Shown here piece by piece: positions 48,628-58,745 of a stretch of DNA of 64,000 bases (position 1 is its first letter; every line of letters starts with the position of its first letter). This DNA comes from Mycogone perniciosa (Eukaryota > Ascomycota > Sordariomycetes > Hypocreales > Hypocreaceae), in contig JAOALB010000131.1 of the NCBI GenBank assembly GCA_025331125.1, positions 62,001-126,000 on the forward strand, read 5' to 3'. Position numbers and translations under genes: made by a program. The notes under the pieces were generated by a model. The model was not told the origin of the DNA. It did no database searches and was given only the letters and a program-made list of their open reading frames with translations.

Positions 48628-49788
48628 ATGTCGATCCGCACGCTCAGAATTGGTGAGTAGCTTTGCTCGGTGAGGAGCAGTGGTTAGGCCTAGCAATTAC
48701 TACTACAAAATAGAATATGAGTGCTGATTCATTCGTGAACAGGCCTCATCCCTGGCGATGGCATCGGCAAGGAAGTCATTCCGGCCGGTCGCCGAATCCT
48801 CGAGGCCCTGCCCTCATATCTCAACTTGAAGTTCGATTTCGTTGATCTCAAGGCCGGTTTCGAGGCTTTCGAACAGACCGGGACCGCCCTTCCTGATGCC
48901 ACTGTTGATGTCCTCCGTAACGAATGCAATGGCGCCCTGTTTGGGGCCGTCAGCTCTCCCACACACGCCGTCAAGGGCTACTCATCGCCCATCGTTGCCC
49001 TCCGCAAGCGCCTCGACCTCTACGCCAACGTCCGTCCCGTCAAGACCGTCCTGAATGCGCCAAAGCCAATTGACATGGTCATCGTTCGCGAGAACACCGA
49101 GGACCTTTACGTGAAGCAGGAAAGGACCATTGACGGGCCCGACGGCAAGGTTGCGGAGGCTATCAAGCGCATTTCCGAGAAGGCGTCGTTCCGCATCGCA
49201 GCAATGGCCGGCGACATTGCTCTTCGCCGCCAAAAGATCCGCGACTCGGGCGCGGCCAGCATCCACAGCAAGCCCCTCGTCACAATCACGCACAAGTCCA
49301 ACGTCCTGTCGCAAACCGACGGCCTGTTCCGCAGCGCATCAAAGGCCGCGCTTGCGGATCCCAAGTACGCCTCCGTCGCCGTCGAGGAGCAGATTGTCGA
49401 CTCGATGGTGTATAAGCTCTTCCGCCAGCCCGAGGACTATGACGTTATTGTTGCGCCTAACCTCTACGGTGATATTCTTTCCGATGGCGCCGCCGCTCTT
49501 GTGGGAAGCCTGGGTCTTGTCCCTAGCGCCAATGTGGGCGAGGGCTTTGCAATTGGAGAGCCCTGCCACGGAAGTGCCCCGGATATCCAGGGCAAGGGCA
49601 TTGCGAACCCCATTGCGACGCTGAGGAGTGCTGCGCTTATGCTCGAGTTCCTGGACGAACCCGCCGCTGCCGCCAAGATCTATGCCGCTGTTGATGCTAA
49701 TCTGGAAGAAGGCAAGTTGTTGAGCCCTGATCTCGGTGGTAAGGCTACTACTGAGGAGGTCGTTGAGGACATTCTTAGGAGGCTATAG
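48628..49788 (+). CDS. LYS12: Homoisocitrate dehydrogenase (lysine biosynthesis)
   Basis: Two exons, 48,628-48,652 and 48,743-49,788, with a 90-nt GT-AG intron after the ninth codon, give 356 residues. The start reads M-S-I-R-T-L-R-I-G followed by L-I-P-G-D-G-I-G, the nucleotide-binding opening of the beta-decarboxylating dehydrogenases. R-E-N-T-E-D-L-Y, V-E-E-Q-I-V-D-S-M-V-Y and the metal/substrate segment N-L-Y-G-D-I-L-S-D (49,460-49,485) follow, with G-S-A-P-D-I-Q-G-K-G near the end. The enzyme oxidises and decarboxylates homoisocitrate to 2-oxoadipate with NAD in the mitochondrial branch of the fungal alpha-aminoadipate lysine pathway. The V-E-E-Q-I-V-D-S segment and the overall match to yeast Lys12-type proteins favour this over isocitrate or isopropylmalate dehydrogenase. 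Confidence 0.93.
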
Positions 49789-50496
49789 GCCACATCTGGA
49801 GTTAGATACCCATAAATAGAATGCTCGTCCCCTCACACGTTGATCATCTTGTGGTGTTGCTGTGACAAATTGTATGCAAGTCCGTTGAGATCCACCGTGT
49901 TTCTGTATGTCAACATGACAATGATGCATGACGAATCTGCCGGGGTACGTTTCACTAAGCAATCGCCAAGCCGTCATCTCTTCTACCACCTCGCGATGAG
50001 ATCTAGCCAGATCACAGCTTCGTGCCAGTAAGAAACCCGCGTGCACACATAGACAGGGCAAACGGGATTCCTCTACGGAGAACCCTGCAGTGCCAAGACA
50101 CCGCGTCATCCAGTCAGCACCTTGATCGATCTGGAGAGTCGAAGCCGAGGTGGGCAAGTCTAGAATCGTAAACGTTGTCTCCAACATGTTCACGGGATCA
50201 GAAAAATTATCAGCAATTTGGTAATGAAAATCCCACTTCATGTCATGAGACGCTAGGGCCTCAGCCTCCTAAGCGTCGGTCTGCACCTCTGCCAGCCAAT
50301 ATGGCGGTACCGAGCCCCAGTGCCTCTCTAACATGTATGTAAAAATTATGCAAGAAAAACCCGTTGTCCTGCTATTTCGACCGAGTGGAAACGAAACTGA
50401 CCATGATGAATGAGGGGTCTCATGGTCATAAGCCCCCGGTAACGGCCGAATAGTTGACACTATTATTGATCCAATCAGTTCCCTCGTTGCTCGCAA
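49789..50496 (-). pseudogene. Unrecognised open frame with one stop, convergent with LYS12
   Basis: Read from ATG at 50,496, the frame runs to 49,783 with a single TAG near 50,269-50,271 (238 codons in all). Part of it, such as L-E-T-T-F-T-I-L-D-L-P-T-S-A-S-T-L-Q and H-R-E-V-V-E-E-M-T-A-W, has protein-like composition. It overlaps the 3-prime end of the LYS12-type gene by a few bases on the opposite strand. No family is recognised, and it could equally be chance coding potential in the downstream flank. Confidence 0.22.
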
Positions 50497-50697
50497 GACA
50501 ATGTATTATAAATGGTGCTCGCTGGTTGACAGATGGGAGTTGACATGTCACGATTGCTGTCCACTCACTCATCTGACTCCTGTAAAACCCGAGGGCTGTG
50601 AATTTTCCACCGTTATACGGGGTAGATATTGAGGAAAACCAGCCACGGCCAATAACAAATTCACCTCGTATCTTCGGAATAATATTTAGTGGAGAAA

Positions 50698-51594
50698 ATG
50701 GTGGCCCGAATTTTCCGCTTGGCTATCCTAGAGTGCGATGATCCCTTCCCGACTATCAAAGACTCTCACGGTTCATACGGAGATGTCTATCGGGACTTCC
50801 TTGCCCAAGCTCTCTACGACCAGGCACTCTACGATCTTGGACCGAGGGGAGACGTCAAGTTCCAGCTGAGCCAATGGGACGTCCTCCATGCGCAAGAATA
50901 TCCTAGGATCGACGAGGTCGACGGCTTTTTGCTAACAGGGAGCAGTAAGACCTGACTCTCATAGAATTCTTTTTTGAAACAGTCTAACAAACGGCACCCA
51001 CAGAGCACAATGCCTTTGACAACGATCCGTGGATTCTAAAGCTTGTCGAATTCGTCAAAACCGTGTACACAACAACAAAGAAACCAGTCGTCGGTTCTTG
51101 CTTTGGTCATCAAATCATCGGCCGTACCCTAGGGGGCAAGGTCGACGTAAACCCTCGAGGGTGGGAGCTTTCAGTGCAGGAAGTCCATTTGAACGAGGAG
51201 GGTCAGAGACTATTCGGTGTTTCTTCGCTGGTAAGCAGTCCAAAATCCTTCGTGTCCCGTTTCGCAGGATTGTCTCTGATGGAAGCATTACATGCAGAAT
51301 CTGCATCAATTCCACCGTGACGTGGTCATCGAGGTTCCCAAGGGGGTTGTGAACCTTGGCAGCACCGCAACATGCTCTGTTCAAGCGATGTATGAGCCAG
51401 GGCGCATCCTGTCGTTCCAAGGCCATCCCGAGTTTGACAAAATCATCACCTCCAAGATCTTAGGGTCAAGGTACGTGACGGAGAAGTTAGATGACCTGAC
51501 GCTTGCGGATGCCAAGGCGCGAGCTCGGCGTCCACACTCTGGATCATTTCTGGCAACCAAAATCTGCGAGTTCATGGTAACCAGTCAGGCATGA
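50698..51594 (+). CDS. Class I glutamine-amidotransferase-like protein
   Basis: Three exons, 50,698-50,944, 51,004-51,230 and 51,298-51,594, with GT-AG introns of 59 and 67 nt, give 256 residues. An ATG nine bases earlier (50,689) is equally possible. The triad elements are visible: nucleophile Cys115 in G-S-C-F-G-H-Q, and His201 and Glu203 in Q-G-H-P-E-F. F-L-L-T-G-S-K-H-N-A-F-D and H-R-D-V-V also match the stand-alone fungal GATase1 group related to the GMP-synthase amidotransferase domain. Such proteins may hydrolyse gamma-glutamyl bonds in the cytosol, and the real substrate is unknown. Its neighbour is a Zn2Cys6 regulator transcribed towards it. Confidence 0.9.
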
Positions 51595-51800
51595 AGCAGA
51601 AAAGGTGAAGCAGGGAGGATGAAGCCTGCGCAAGCTCTGAAGCGGAACCACACTACTGTTATGTCGACCCAGGCCTGTCGTATGGCGCGCGAAACCCTGA
51701 CGGCTCGGCGAGGTTTCTCGCCGTTCACGACGTCGTCAAGGTCCTGGTGGAAATTAATAGGTTCTTGGTTGCTTGCAATATTCTCGATAGTTTGTATAGA

Positions 51801-53576
51801 TCAAGCGAATGATATCCAAGTTTCGTGTTCCTGCATCGATTTGCACAGTGTCCACGGGCTAGTGTTTTCCATAGGTTGTTTCCACACGTGCTCCAAAAGC
51901 GCCAGAGTTTCCCTCATGTTTCCCAGGCCAATGGTCTCCAACATTGTTTGAAGGCGCATTCGCAAAACCTGCTGCACGTCCGGATCTGAGGTGCAGCAGC
52001 CAATGACTGCCAACGGCCAACAAAGACTAGTGTTGACCCTGACGGAGGCGTTGAACTGACCCAACAGTGATATTGCCTGGGATATTGCTGATTCCATAAG
52101 TTGTTTATGCGGACCACTCGCGGTGTTATGATGTGGCGTCCCAAGAATACTCCAGAGGTATAAGAGAACAGCTTGTTTGAATACTAATCCCGCAAGACAA
52201 GTATCAGGGTGAAGTGCTGAGTCGGGGACAAAGGCAAGGATTTGAGACTGAAGAAGGCCAAATGTGATGATATCATCGGCGGAATGTGTAGCCTTTTGAC
52301 CGTCTGCAGCAGTCAACATTCTCTGACCGAGCTCAAAAATTTGAGGTATCAGAACGAGAAGCTCAAGCCAGGATCCACACAATTGGCCCACGTACTTCTT
52401 TTCCAGCAGGCTCCTCGCCAAGCCTTCAATTTCAGGACTCATGAATGACCGAGAGTCGCCCTTTGTGTCAGTCGATATCATGCTGCATGCCGCCATGTGC
52501 ATGTAGTACTCCACCAGGAAATCAGGAAGGTCTTCTGAGAGCTCCGCATAAGGGCTATTCAGCAGTGTTGTTAACAAAGATTTTGAAGCCGTCAGGTGAT
52601 TAAATATGCTGCCGCATTTGTCCCCTCGAGCTACCTTGGTATAGGTCAGCATCCATATCTGTGAGGCTCACGACATGAGGACGGAACAAACCTCTGTGAG
52701 GCACATGATAAGGCTTCCAATTGTCAAAACAAGCATGTTCCCGTCTTTTCCGGCAACATGATCGCCAACCACATTTCCGAACATTCGCAGTGAGTCGGTG
52801 TAATATCGCTGCGCAATCTCATTGTTAGAGAGGCGTTCATTAGATGCCTGACGGTGGGCAGCGCTTTGAGCGAGGATGAGCTGCAAGACTAGGGGGTGGG
52901 AAAAGGCAAGAGGAACCAGCTTTGCGATGAACGGGTTGACATTCGTGGACCCATTTCCCATGCTGTTCGCAGTGCGTGAGAGGTAGTAGCTGAGCAGTTC
53001 GAACGAATCGTGGCCATGAGACGGCAAGAGGGACATTGATATTGGGATACCTAGCTTCGACACAATTGAGAGGCTAGAATTGTCAACAAGTGTGCGTTCC
53101 TCGAGCTCGTCTTTGTCTCTACTGGCCGATTGTGGTCTTAGTTTAGGGTCTTCAAATGGCGAAGAGGAGGAGCGCGAGGATAGAGGAGACCAGGGATCAT
53201 CTTGGGACTGTGCGACATCGCCATCGAGACTGGCATTGGGATCAAACGAAGGCTTTCGCAAACCACCTTGCTGCAAAGGGGATACCACTGTCCCAATCTG
53301 GTCATCGGGTATCTTCTCTGGTTTCGGCACAACTTGGCGATATTTCGACTGCAACTCGGCCAGTTCAGCGGCAGTAGCTAAACCCAGAGGCTCCAGGACA
53401 CACGAGCCCGTTCTTTCATGCATCTGAGAGGCACACAGAATCAGAGCGGGCCAATGGCAATCGAGACGGTTACGTTTACAACCGCTACATATCGGCTTCT
53501 CCTCGTTGCATTTCTTCTTGCGGCGACGGCATGTGAAGCAGCCTGTCCTGCTCCTGATGATGCGCATCGGTCGCAT
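51801..53576 (-). CDS. Zn2Cys6 transcription factor
   Basis: Exons 53,576-52,692 and 52,634-51,801 are joined over a 57-nt intron (GTTTGT...CCAAG, with a GCTGAC branch site), giving 572 residues. Without splicing, an in-frame TGA appears. Splicing yields L-T-E-V-A-R-G-D-K-C-G-S-I-F-N-H-L, the usual form of this block in the fungal-specific domain. The DNA-binding cluster is at residues 13-40 with spacing C-x2-C-x6-C-x6-C-x2-C-x6-C and a basic R-R-R-K-K-K. A Ser/Pro/Asp-rich linker follows. The C-terminal half is helical, as in the PF11951-type regulators. It is a likely nuclear regulator, targets unknown. It is convergent with the amidotransferase-like gene, about 200 bases apart. Confidence 0.87.
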
Positions 53577-54210
53577 CGTGGCCCAGAGGGTCGTCGCTAT
53601 CAGGGAGGCGAATGGTGCCAGGAACGGAGATGGTTTCTAGAACCCAACGGCAAATGCATTTGACTCGATGCTCAGACAGATGCTCTGAGATGCGCGCATC
53701 AGTCCGTTCTGGACGAAGTGAACGAGCAGCGTCGAAGTGATGATGTTTGGTGGAGGAGAGTGGGGGAGCCGACTCGGAAGAGGCGTCGGAACAAGATTCC
53801 GTATCGGAACAGGATGACTCGGGATAGTGCCCCCTGAATAATTCCGATATTAGCGTGTTATCCGTACTGTACTCGTACTCCGTCCTCCAAGGCAATATTA
53901 CAGACAATTTATTTATTTTGTGCAATATTTGTAATTAAATTCAATTCCCTTTCAGCCAATGGACACGCGAGCAGATTACGATATTAATTTATTATCTTCA
54001 TCTATCCTCATCTATCCTCGTCTAACCCCCTATCACCTATCACGCCAATCCATAAACGCCGATTTGGCTGGCTTTTCCTATCATAAAATACTACCACCCA
54101 TCATGGTGTCACAGAGTATACGTATAAAGCTATTTTACATCTGGGGTGATCCCCTCTCTCCATCTACCTGTCAAATCAGTGGTTGATACCAGATCTCCCA
54201 AATCTCTCCT
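53577..54210. other. Intergenic region between regulator and glycosyltransferase-like gene
   Basis: No supported gene. GTACTCGTACTCCGTC near 53,868 is a near-match to the dispersed 9-mer. The segment up to 53,925 can serve as the regulator's 5-prime flank. Confidence 0.5.
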
Positions 54211-55536
54211 CTATTCCTCCCAGTCTTTAGCAACAAGCCATTGATCCTCAGACTTCAACTTCGTTTTTGTCAGCAGCTCACAGTCACGGTGCCCCCATTT
54301 CCGCCGAAACACCTCACGGCCTGCATCTGTCATCACCTCCATAGCCTCAGCTATGCCCCGGGCCGGGTAATAGTATGGTTCACCCTTGCCACCTCGCTGT
54401 CCCAGCTGCCATGTGTTGCGCCCCCGGGCGCCTGGTTTGTAATGGGTCATGCTGCTTGCTACGTCCTGAAGCTTCCTAAACACGCTCAGCCCGCTGCTGT
54501 CTGCGCTGCGTTTTTCCTGTCTGGCTTCCTTCTTATCTTCAGTCGTGGGTGGCGGTGGGTTCGGGTCTGTAAAAGAGGGTGTGACGGTAGGATCGCGGTA
54601 CAGGGCTCGGAGGTCGTCGAGGACAGTGCTAACATCAAGAATGTTGGCAGATCTGGCGTCCCTCTGGGTCCAGTTATGCATTCGAAGGCGAGAGTGCATG
54701 TCGCAGTCGTTCATATAGTACGGGATAAACGTGTCCCAACCGCCGACCTCCTCATAGGCCTCACGGTTGACAAGGGTGAGCTGGTCGTAGGCGAAAAAGA
54801 CATCGGCCCAACGCTTATTATTATCATCGTGTAGTGTCCGATTGAGCTCTGTTAGACAGAGCTCGTAAACCGTCTTGTAGCCATCCTCAGTAGCTTTAGG
54901 GTTAACTCCATCCATGCCATCCTCGAATGACAGGACGAGCACATCCATATGAGACCAGAAATAATACGGCCAGTTGTTAACTTGAGCCAAATGTGTAAAA
55001 AAATTCTGCAATTGCGAAAAGCTCATGAGGACGGGCGCCTGGACAACATTGACCCCGAGTCTCTTGAGCTGTTTGTGATTTAGGTAGAAGGGATTCTGAA
55101 GAGTCAGCTTGCCCTTAGCGTTGGCATTCTGGACACCCGTGTTCTCAACAACATATATTTGCTCAGGGGGCCAGCCAGCCGTGATGTAGGAGATGACGGC
55201 CTGCAAGAGGATTGGCCAGGAACGTGTGAAGCCGATGAAGAGTGGTGGGGCGTAGTCAATGCCGTACTGCTTGTGGATATCTGGCTTCGGTTTGTTCCAG
55301 GACGGGATGGGCGGCGGAGCGGTTGTCTCAAGCTGGGGATAGGGATCCTTGACCAATGGGGGAGTCCATGTCGGTTCTGGAAGATATTGGACTGGAGGCA
55401 AATTGCTCTCATTATTGCCCTCCTTGGCCAACCACCTTGCACGTGCTGGTGCGCCTTCACGGATATATAGCAGGATGACCAGTGTGAACATCACGCCTGC
55501 GGCCAGCGCATGGCGACGTGCTCTCATAGACAGCAT
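54211..55536 (-). CDS. Type II membrane glycosyltransferase-like protein
   Basis: A single exon of 441 residues. A short basic N-terminus is followed by one hydrophobic segment (about residues 10-25, A-L-A-A-G-V-M-F-T-L-V-I-L-L-Y-I), then a Pro-rich stem, the layout of Golgi type II enzymes. The catalytic-type region has I-Y-V-V-E-N-T-G, W-S-H-M-D-V-L-V-L with an acidic pair where a DxD-like metal site is expected, and G-W-D-T-F-I-P-Y-Y-M-N-D-C-D-M, reminiscent of GT-A fold enzymes. Members are widespread in ascomycetes and largely uncharacterised. A low-complexity Pro/Lys/Glu insert (about residues 325-350) precedes the C-terminal part. Donor and acceptor sugars cannot be inferred. Confidence 0.8.
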   Translation of the reverse strand: MLSMRARRHALAAGVMFTLVILLYIREGAPARARWLAKEGNNESNLPPVQYLPEPTWTPPLVKDPYPQLETTAPPPIPSWNKPKPDIHKQYGIDYAPPLFIGFTRSWPILLQAVISYITAGWPPEQIYVVENTGVQNANAKGKLTLQNPFYLNHKQLKRLGVNVVQAPVLMSFSQLQNFFTHLAQVNNWPYYFWSHMDVLVLSFEDGMDGVNPKATEDGYKTVYELCLTELNRTLHDDNNKRWADVFFAYDQLTLVNREAYEEVGGWDTFIPYYMNDCDMHSRLRMHNWTQRDARSANILDVSTVLDDLRALYRDPTVTPSFTDPNPPPPTTEDKKEARQEKRSADSSGLSVFRKLQDVASSMTHYKPGARGRNTWQLGQRGGKGEPYYYPARGIAEAMEVMTDAGREVFRRKWGHRDCELLTKTKLKSEDQWLVAKDWEE

Positions 55537-58146
55537 GGCGATGTCTGCGTTGCGGGGAGCACCTTGCTTCTAATGCCTGCGTAGACTAGCCTAATATGTT
55601 CTTTATTCTTTCTTTATTGGGATTCTGTCGGTGGTGGCGCTCTCGGGAGGCGGCGATGCGGCGGCGAATCCTAACACTCGTTGCGCATTGTTCGTCAAGC
55701 GACAGCAGTGGGCGCTGCAACTAATTAATATCGGGAATATTTTGCGTCCGAAATCGATACTTTGACGTCTCAGGGTGGCTGGAGATGCGTATGTTAGTGA
55801 TTTTGCTATCATGATCAATAAGAGCAAAGGGTTAGAACAACCATGGATATCTTTCCAACAGCCTGGCAGTCCTGTCAATCAACAGATTGAGATATAATAC
55901 GGAGATAGACGAAAAAGAAACGAGCGGAGAAAGTGATTGTTGAGCGGAATGGATAATGTAAGCAATTGCCGATGATGCCTGGTATAGTATATAAGGTTCT
56001 CTCCGCGGAAAAGTAGGAACGAATTTCCGTGTCCATAGAAGATGTCACAAGTTCGTATCGTATTACGGTGGACCTTTACGAGTAGTAATCATGTATGTAC
56101 GAAGTCGAGGTAGTACGAGGTTGTACTACTGCTACTATTGCTACTACTACACTACGGCGTACGTCAATACGAAGTAGGAAGCAGCGGCGCCAAGTGCAAG
56201 TCTAAAAACGGCCCTATTAATGTTGCCAGGGGCTCTCTGCTGCCATCGGAAACTTATAGATTAGGATGAGCGGCCTCGGAATGTGTGGCACATGGGTTTC
56301 ATCCTCCCTTCCTACATCCCTTTTTTCATTTAATATCGCTCCCTTCCTTTCATCCCATCATGCTGGTATTTAACGACTTATACGGAGTAATTCCGCTTCA
56401 ATAGGGAAATATCAAGATTATTCAGTTGGATATCGAGGGCACCTTCGTCAATCACCTCCAGCTATCCCTGATCATTCCTGTGTGACAGAACACATTGACG
56501 CATTAAAGATGCTAGATTTGACCTGTCTAGTAGATAAGCCCAAACCATATGTGTTATCTATGTACTCCACATGTCGGGCTTCTTTGCCTAGCAGAATAGA
56601 CCGAGGAAGCATTTCCTTGCAGCGACATCTCGATATAGAGCAGGATCTACCTGAGCATCTTGTCAAAGGCGATCTTGGTAGAAAACTTTAGAATCACGAG
56701 TTGCATGCAGGTGGATGGCGTATCCTACAAACAAGAAGATGCCTCCCTTGCATCGCTGCCCTTCCATGTCTCTCTTCCATCAACATTACTAATAGTGTAG
56801 AAAATGGCAGGGGGTCGGCCAGAAGGATGCGGATTCAGCCACCAAGTCCAACCTACTCGTAATAAATATATTTTATATCCTTTATACGAGCACTTACTGG
56901 GCGCATTCATTATAGTGCTATCCTTTTCAACATATACCCTTTCTATATGTCCAAGGGCGACTTTCTCTTCTCAATTATTAGGTTTTTGTCTTATATGCTT
57001 GAAGGTTAAACTCAATAATCATCGGATCATTGGAGTGGGAGTCAACGCTAAGCTTTGGCCAGCCGACTGCGCTACTGCAGCTAATAGAACTGTACCTGAG
57101 GCAAAATGGCTCTCATTTGCTTCTCGTATTGTCAGATTACGAGTATTCGTACTCCGTATACCGTACGAGTACTCTTGTTTTAACGCTCTGCCACGGTTAT
57201 TTAACCGTGAACAGTCTGGTCATGTCATGCCATGGTGAGTCTGCCACGATGGTACATTCAATTCTTGAAGCATGAAACTATCTATAATATTAATCGCTCT
57301 GACCCCAACGATTCATGTATGATTGGATTGGTTTGCAGTGAGATGTATTCCTCGGTTGACAGCTCAACACCAAAAATCGCGAACCATGGTATCGCGCACA
57401 CAGACCTGACTCGGAACGCACAACAATTGGCCATTCAGAGCTTGAATTAGATGTACTCGTAGATGTAATATGAAGTACTAGTAGCTCGTATTGATTAGAG
57501 CATGTACTACGGAGTACGGAGTATACTACTTCATACATACGTCCGGGTATTATTACGCGTCCAGTTGACGCCAGCCGACGGTAATTAACCGAGGATCGGG
57601 CCGCCAGTGAAGGAAACGCATGGGAGACCAAAAACTGCCACATACCTACTCGTATAAATGAATTAAATATAGGCTTAAAAGGCAGTAGGTGTTGTTGTAG
57701 TAAAAAAAAAAGTATATAGTGTTCTGAGTATCCCTGGCTTTTGTTTTTGTACTTTGGTTGGTCTTCCTATGATCGGTTACTCGGAGTGATATTCGTAGTG
57801 TTGCTTTTTCTATCTCCAGTTGCCGGCTTAGTCAACCCACCGAGTGTCTCCTCGTGCACCAAAGCCATCATGACGTCCATTCGCCCCTTTCACGCGTTTC
57901 CGACATCTTGTCTTTAACATGGAGGTCTTGGTCTCTCAGATGTCAAACACTTCTTTCCAACTCATACAATATTCACCATTACCATCAGTATTTCCGGATG
58001 AACTCAGGACATGTTTCAATCACCAGCACACATGTAAACAACGCGAAACAATGTCAATTAAACCTCCGGTGCGCCAACAGGTTGCCCTAAATTTCCGTGT
58101 AATAACCAAACTTTTCTTTTCCCCCTTTTGCTTTCGCCTTTGCTGT
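55537..58146. other. Gene-poor intergenic region with repeated TACGGAGTA-type words
   Basis: This 2.6 kb stretch has no supported gene. Exact 9-mers occur at 56,381, 57,150, 57,508 and 57,515 (the last two overlap in tandem). A CTACTACTGCTACTATTGC-type triplet-rich stretch lies near 56,125-56,155. The open frames around 56,804-57,238 and 57,854-58,305 have no protein-like features. Confidence 0.5.
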
Positions 58147-58745
58147 TTACATGCCGGCAGCACTGCATATCTGTCTGGCCTGAGGGACATGTCTGTCATA
58201 GGCATCTGGAATCGCAGATCTCTGCACAGCCTGGCAGAGCTTCCCAACTTCCATTGTCTGCCACCCATTGACAGCCTTCATATCTCTAAAGAACTGGCTC
58301 GCTGAGCACTTGGCGTTCATGTTGCACTCGATATTGGTGTATATTGAGGCGCGCTGCTGGAAGATGCCGATGCTGTCTTGGTCGGCGCCGAGACCATCGT
58401 TTTTGTATTTGAGCGATGGTGGCACTTGATTGTTGGCCAGAACACGCATGGTCGACTGTTTTATAACGTGAGTTAGATTTGCTCTGCAAGAGTGTTCTTG
58501 GAAAGGAAATGGGAGAGCTTTACCTCAGTGAGAGCCGTGGTGATGCCCGCCAGACAGCCTTGCTTGCCCAGAGTCTCCTGGTTGCTCTGGGCAATGATGG
58601 CGCGAGCATAAGCGCTCTGGACGGCGTTGAGTCCTGTAAAGGTAGCTTCTCGGACCTGAACATCTACAATCTTGATAGGTGCAGCCAATACTGAGGTGAT
58701 GCCAAAGGCAGCAGTGAAGAACGTAAGGATGTTCGCGACCTTCAT
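58147..58745 (-). CDS. Small secreted lysozyme-like (SLT-type) protein
   Basis: Exons 58,745-58,524 and 58,455-58,147 with a 68-nt GT-AG intron give 176 residues. Residues 1-21 are a signal peptide (M-K-V-A-N-I-L-T-F-F then Ala-rich). The start at 58,745 is preferred over an upstream in-frame ATG at 58,877 because it begins directly with the signal sequence. The mature protein has A-I-I-A-Q, T-A-L-T-E-S (Glu74 at the exon end), D-S-I-G-I-F-Q-Q-R and a C-terminal A-V-Q-R-S-A-x-P-D-A-Y. This order is what is known from actinobacterial secreted lysozyme/transglycosylase-like proteins, where the Glu is catalytic and D-S-x-G-x-F-Q-Q-R lies opposite. Five cysteines suggest disulfides. A cell-wall-lytic, perhaps antibacterial, role is inferred only. 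Confidence 0.82.

Noticed and set aside
48328..48660. 110-codon frame ending across the LYS12 start
   Set aside because: It is the promoter and leader read through into exon 1 in frame with the real start. The upstream part has no protein character.
52635..52691. In-frame TGA in the Zn2Cys6 regulator, first read as a nonsense mutation
   Set aside because: A 57-nt GT-AG intron with a branch-site sequence removes it and restores the expected domain sequence.
53485..53925. 146-codon minus-strand frame at the start of the Zn2Cys6 regulator
   Set aside because: Its C-terminal part is a shadow of the Zn2Cys6 coding sequence in another frame. The Cys spacing of the accepted frame is perfect.
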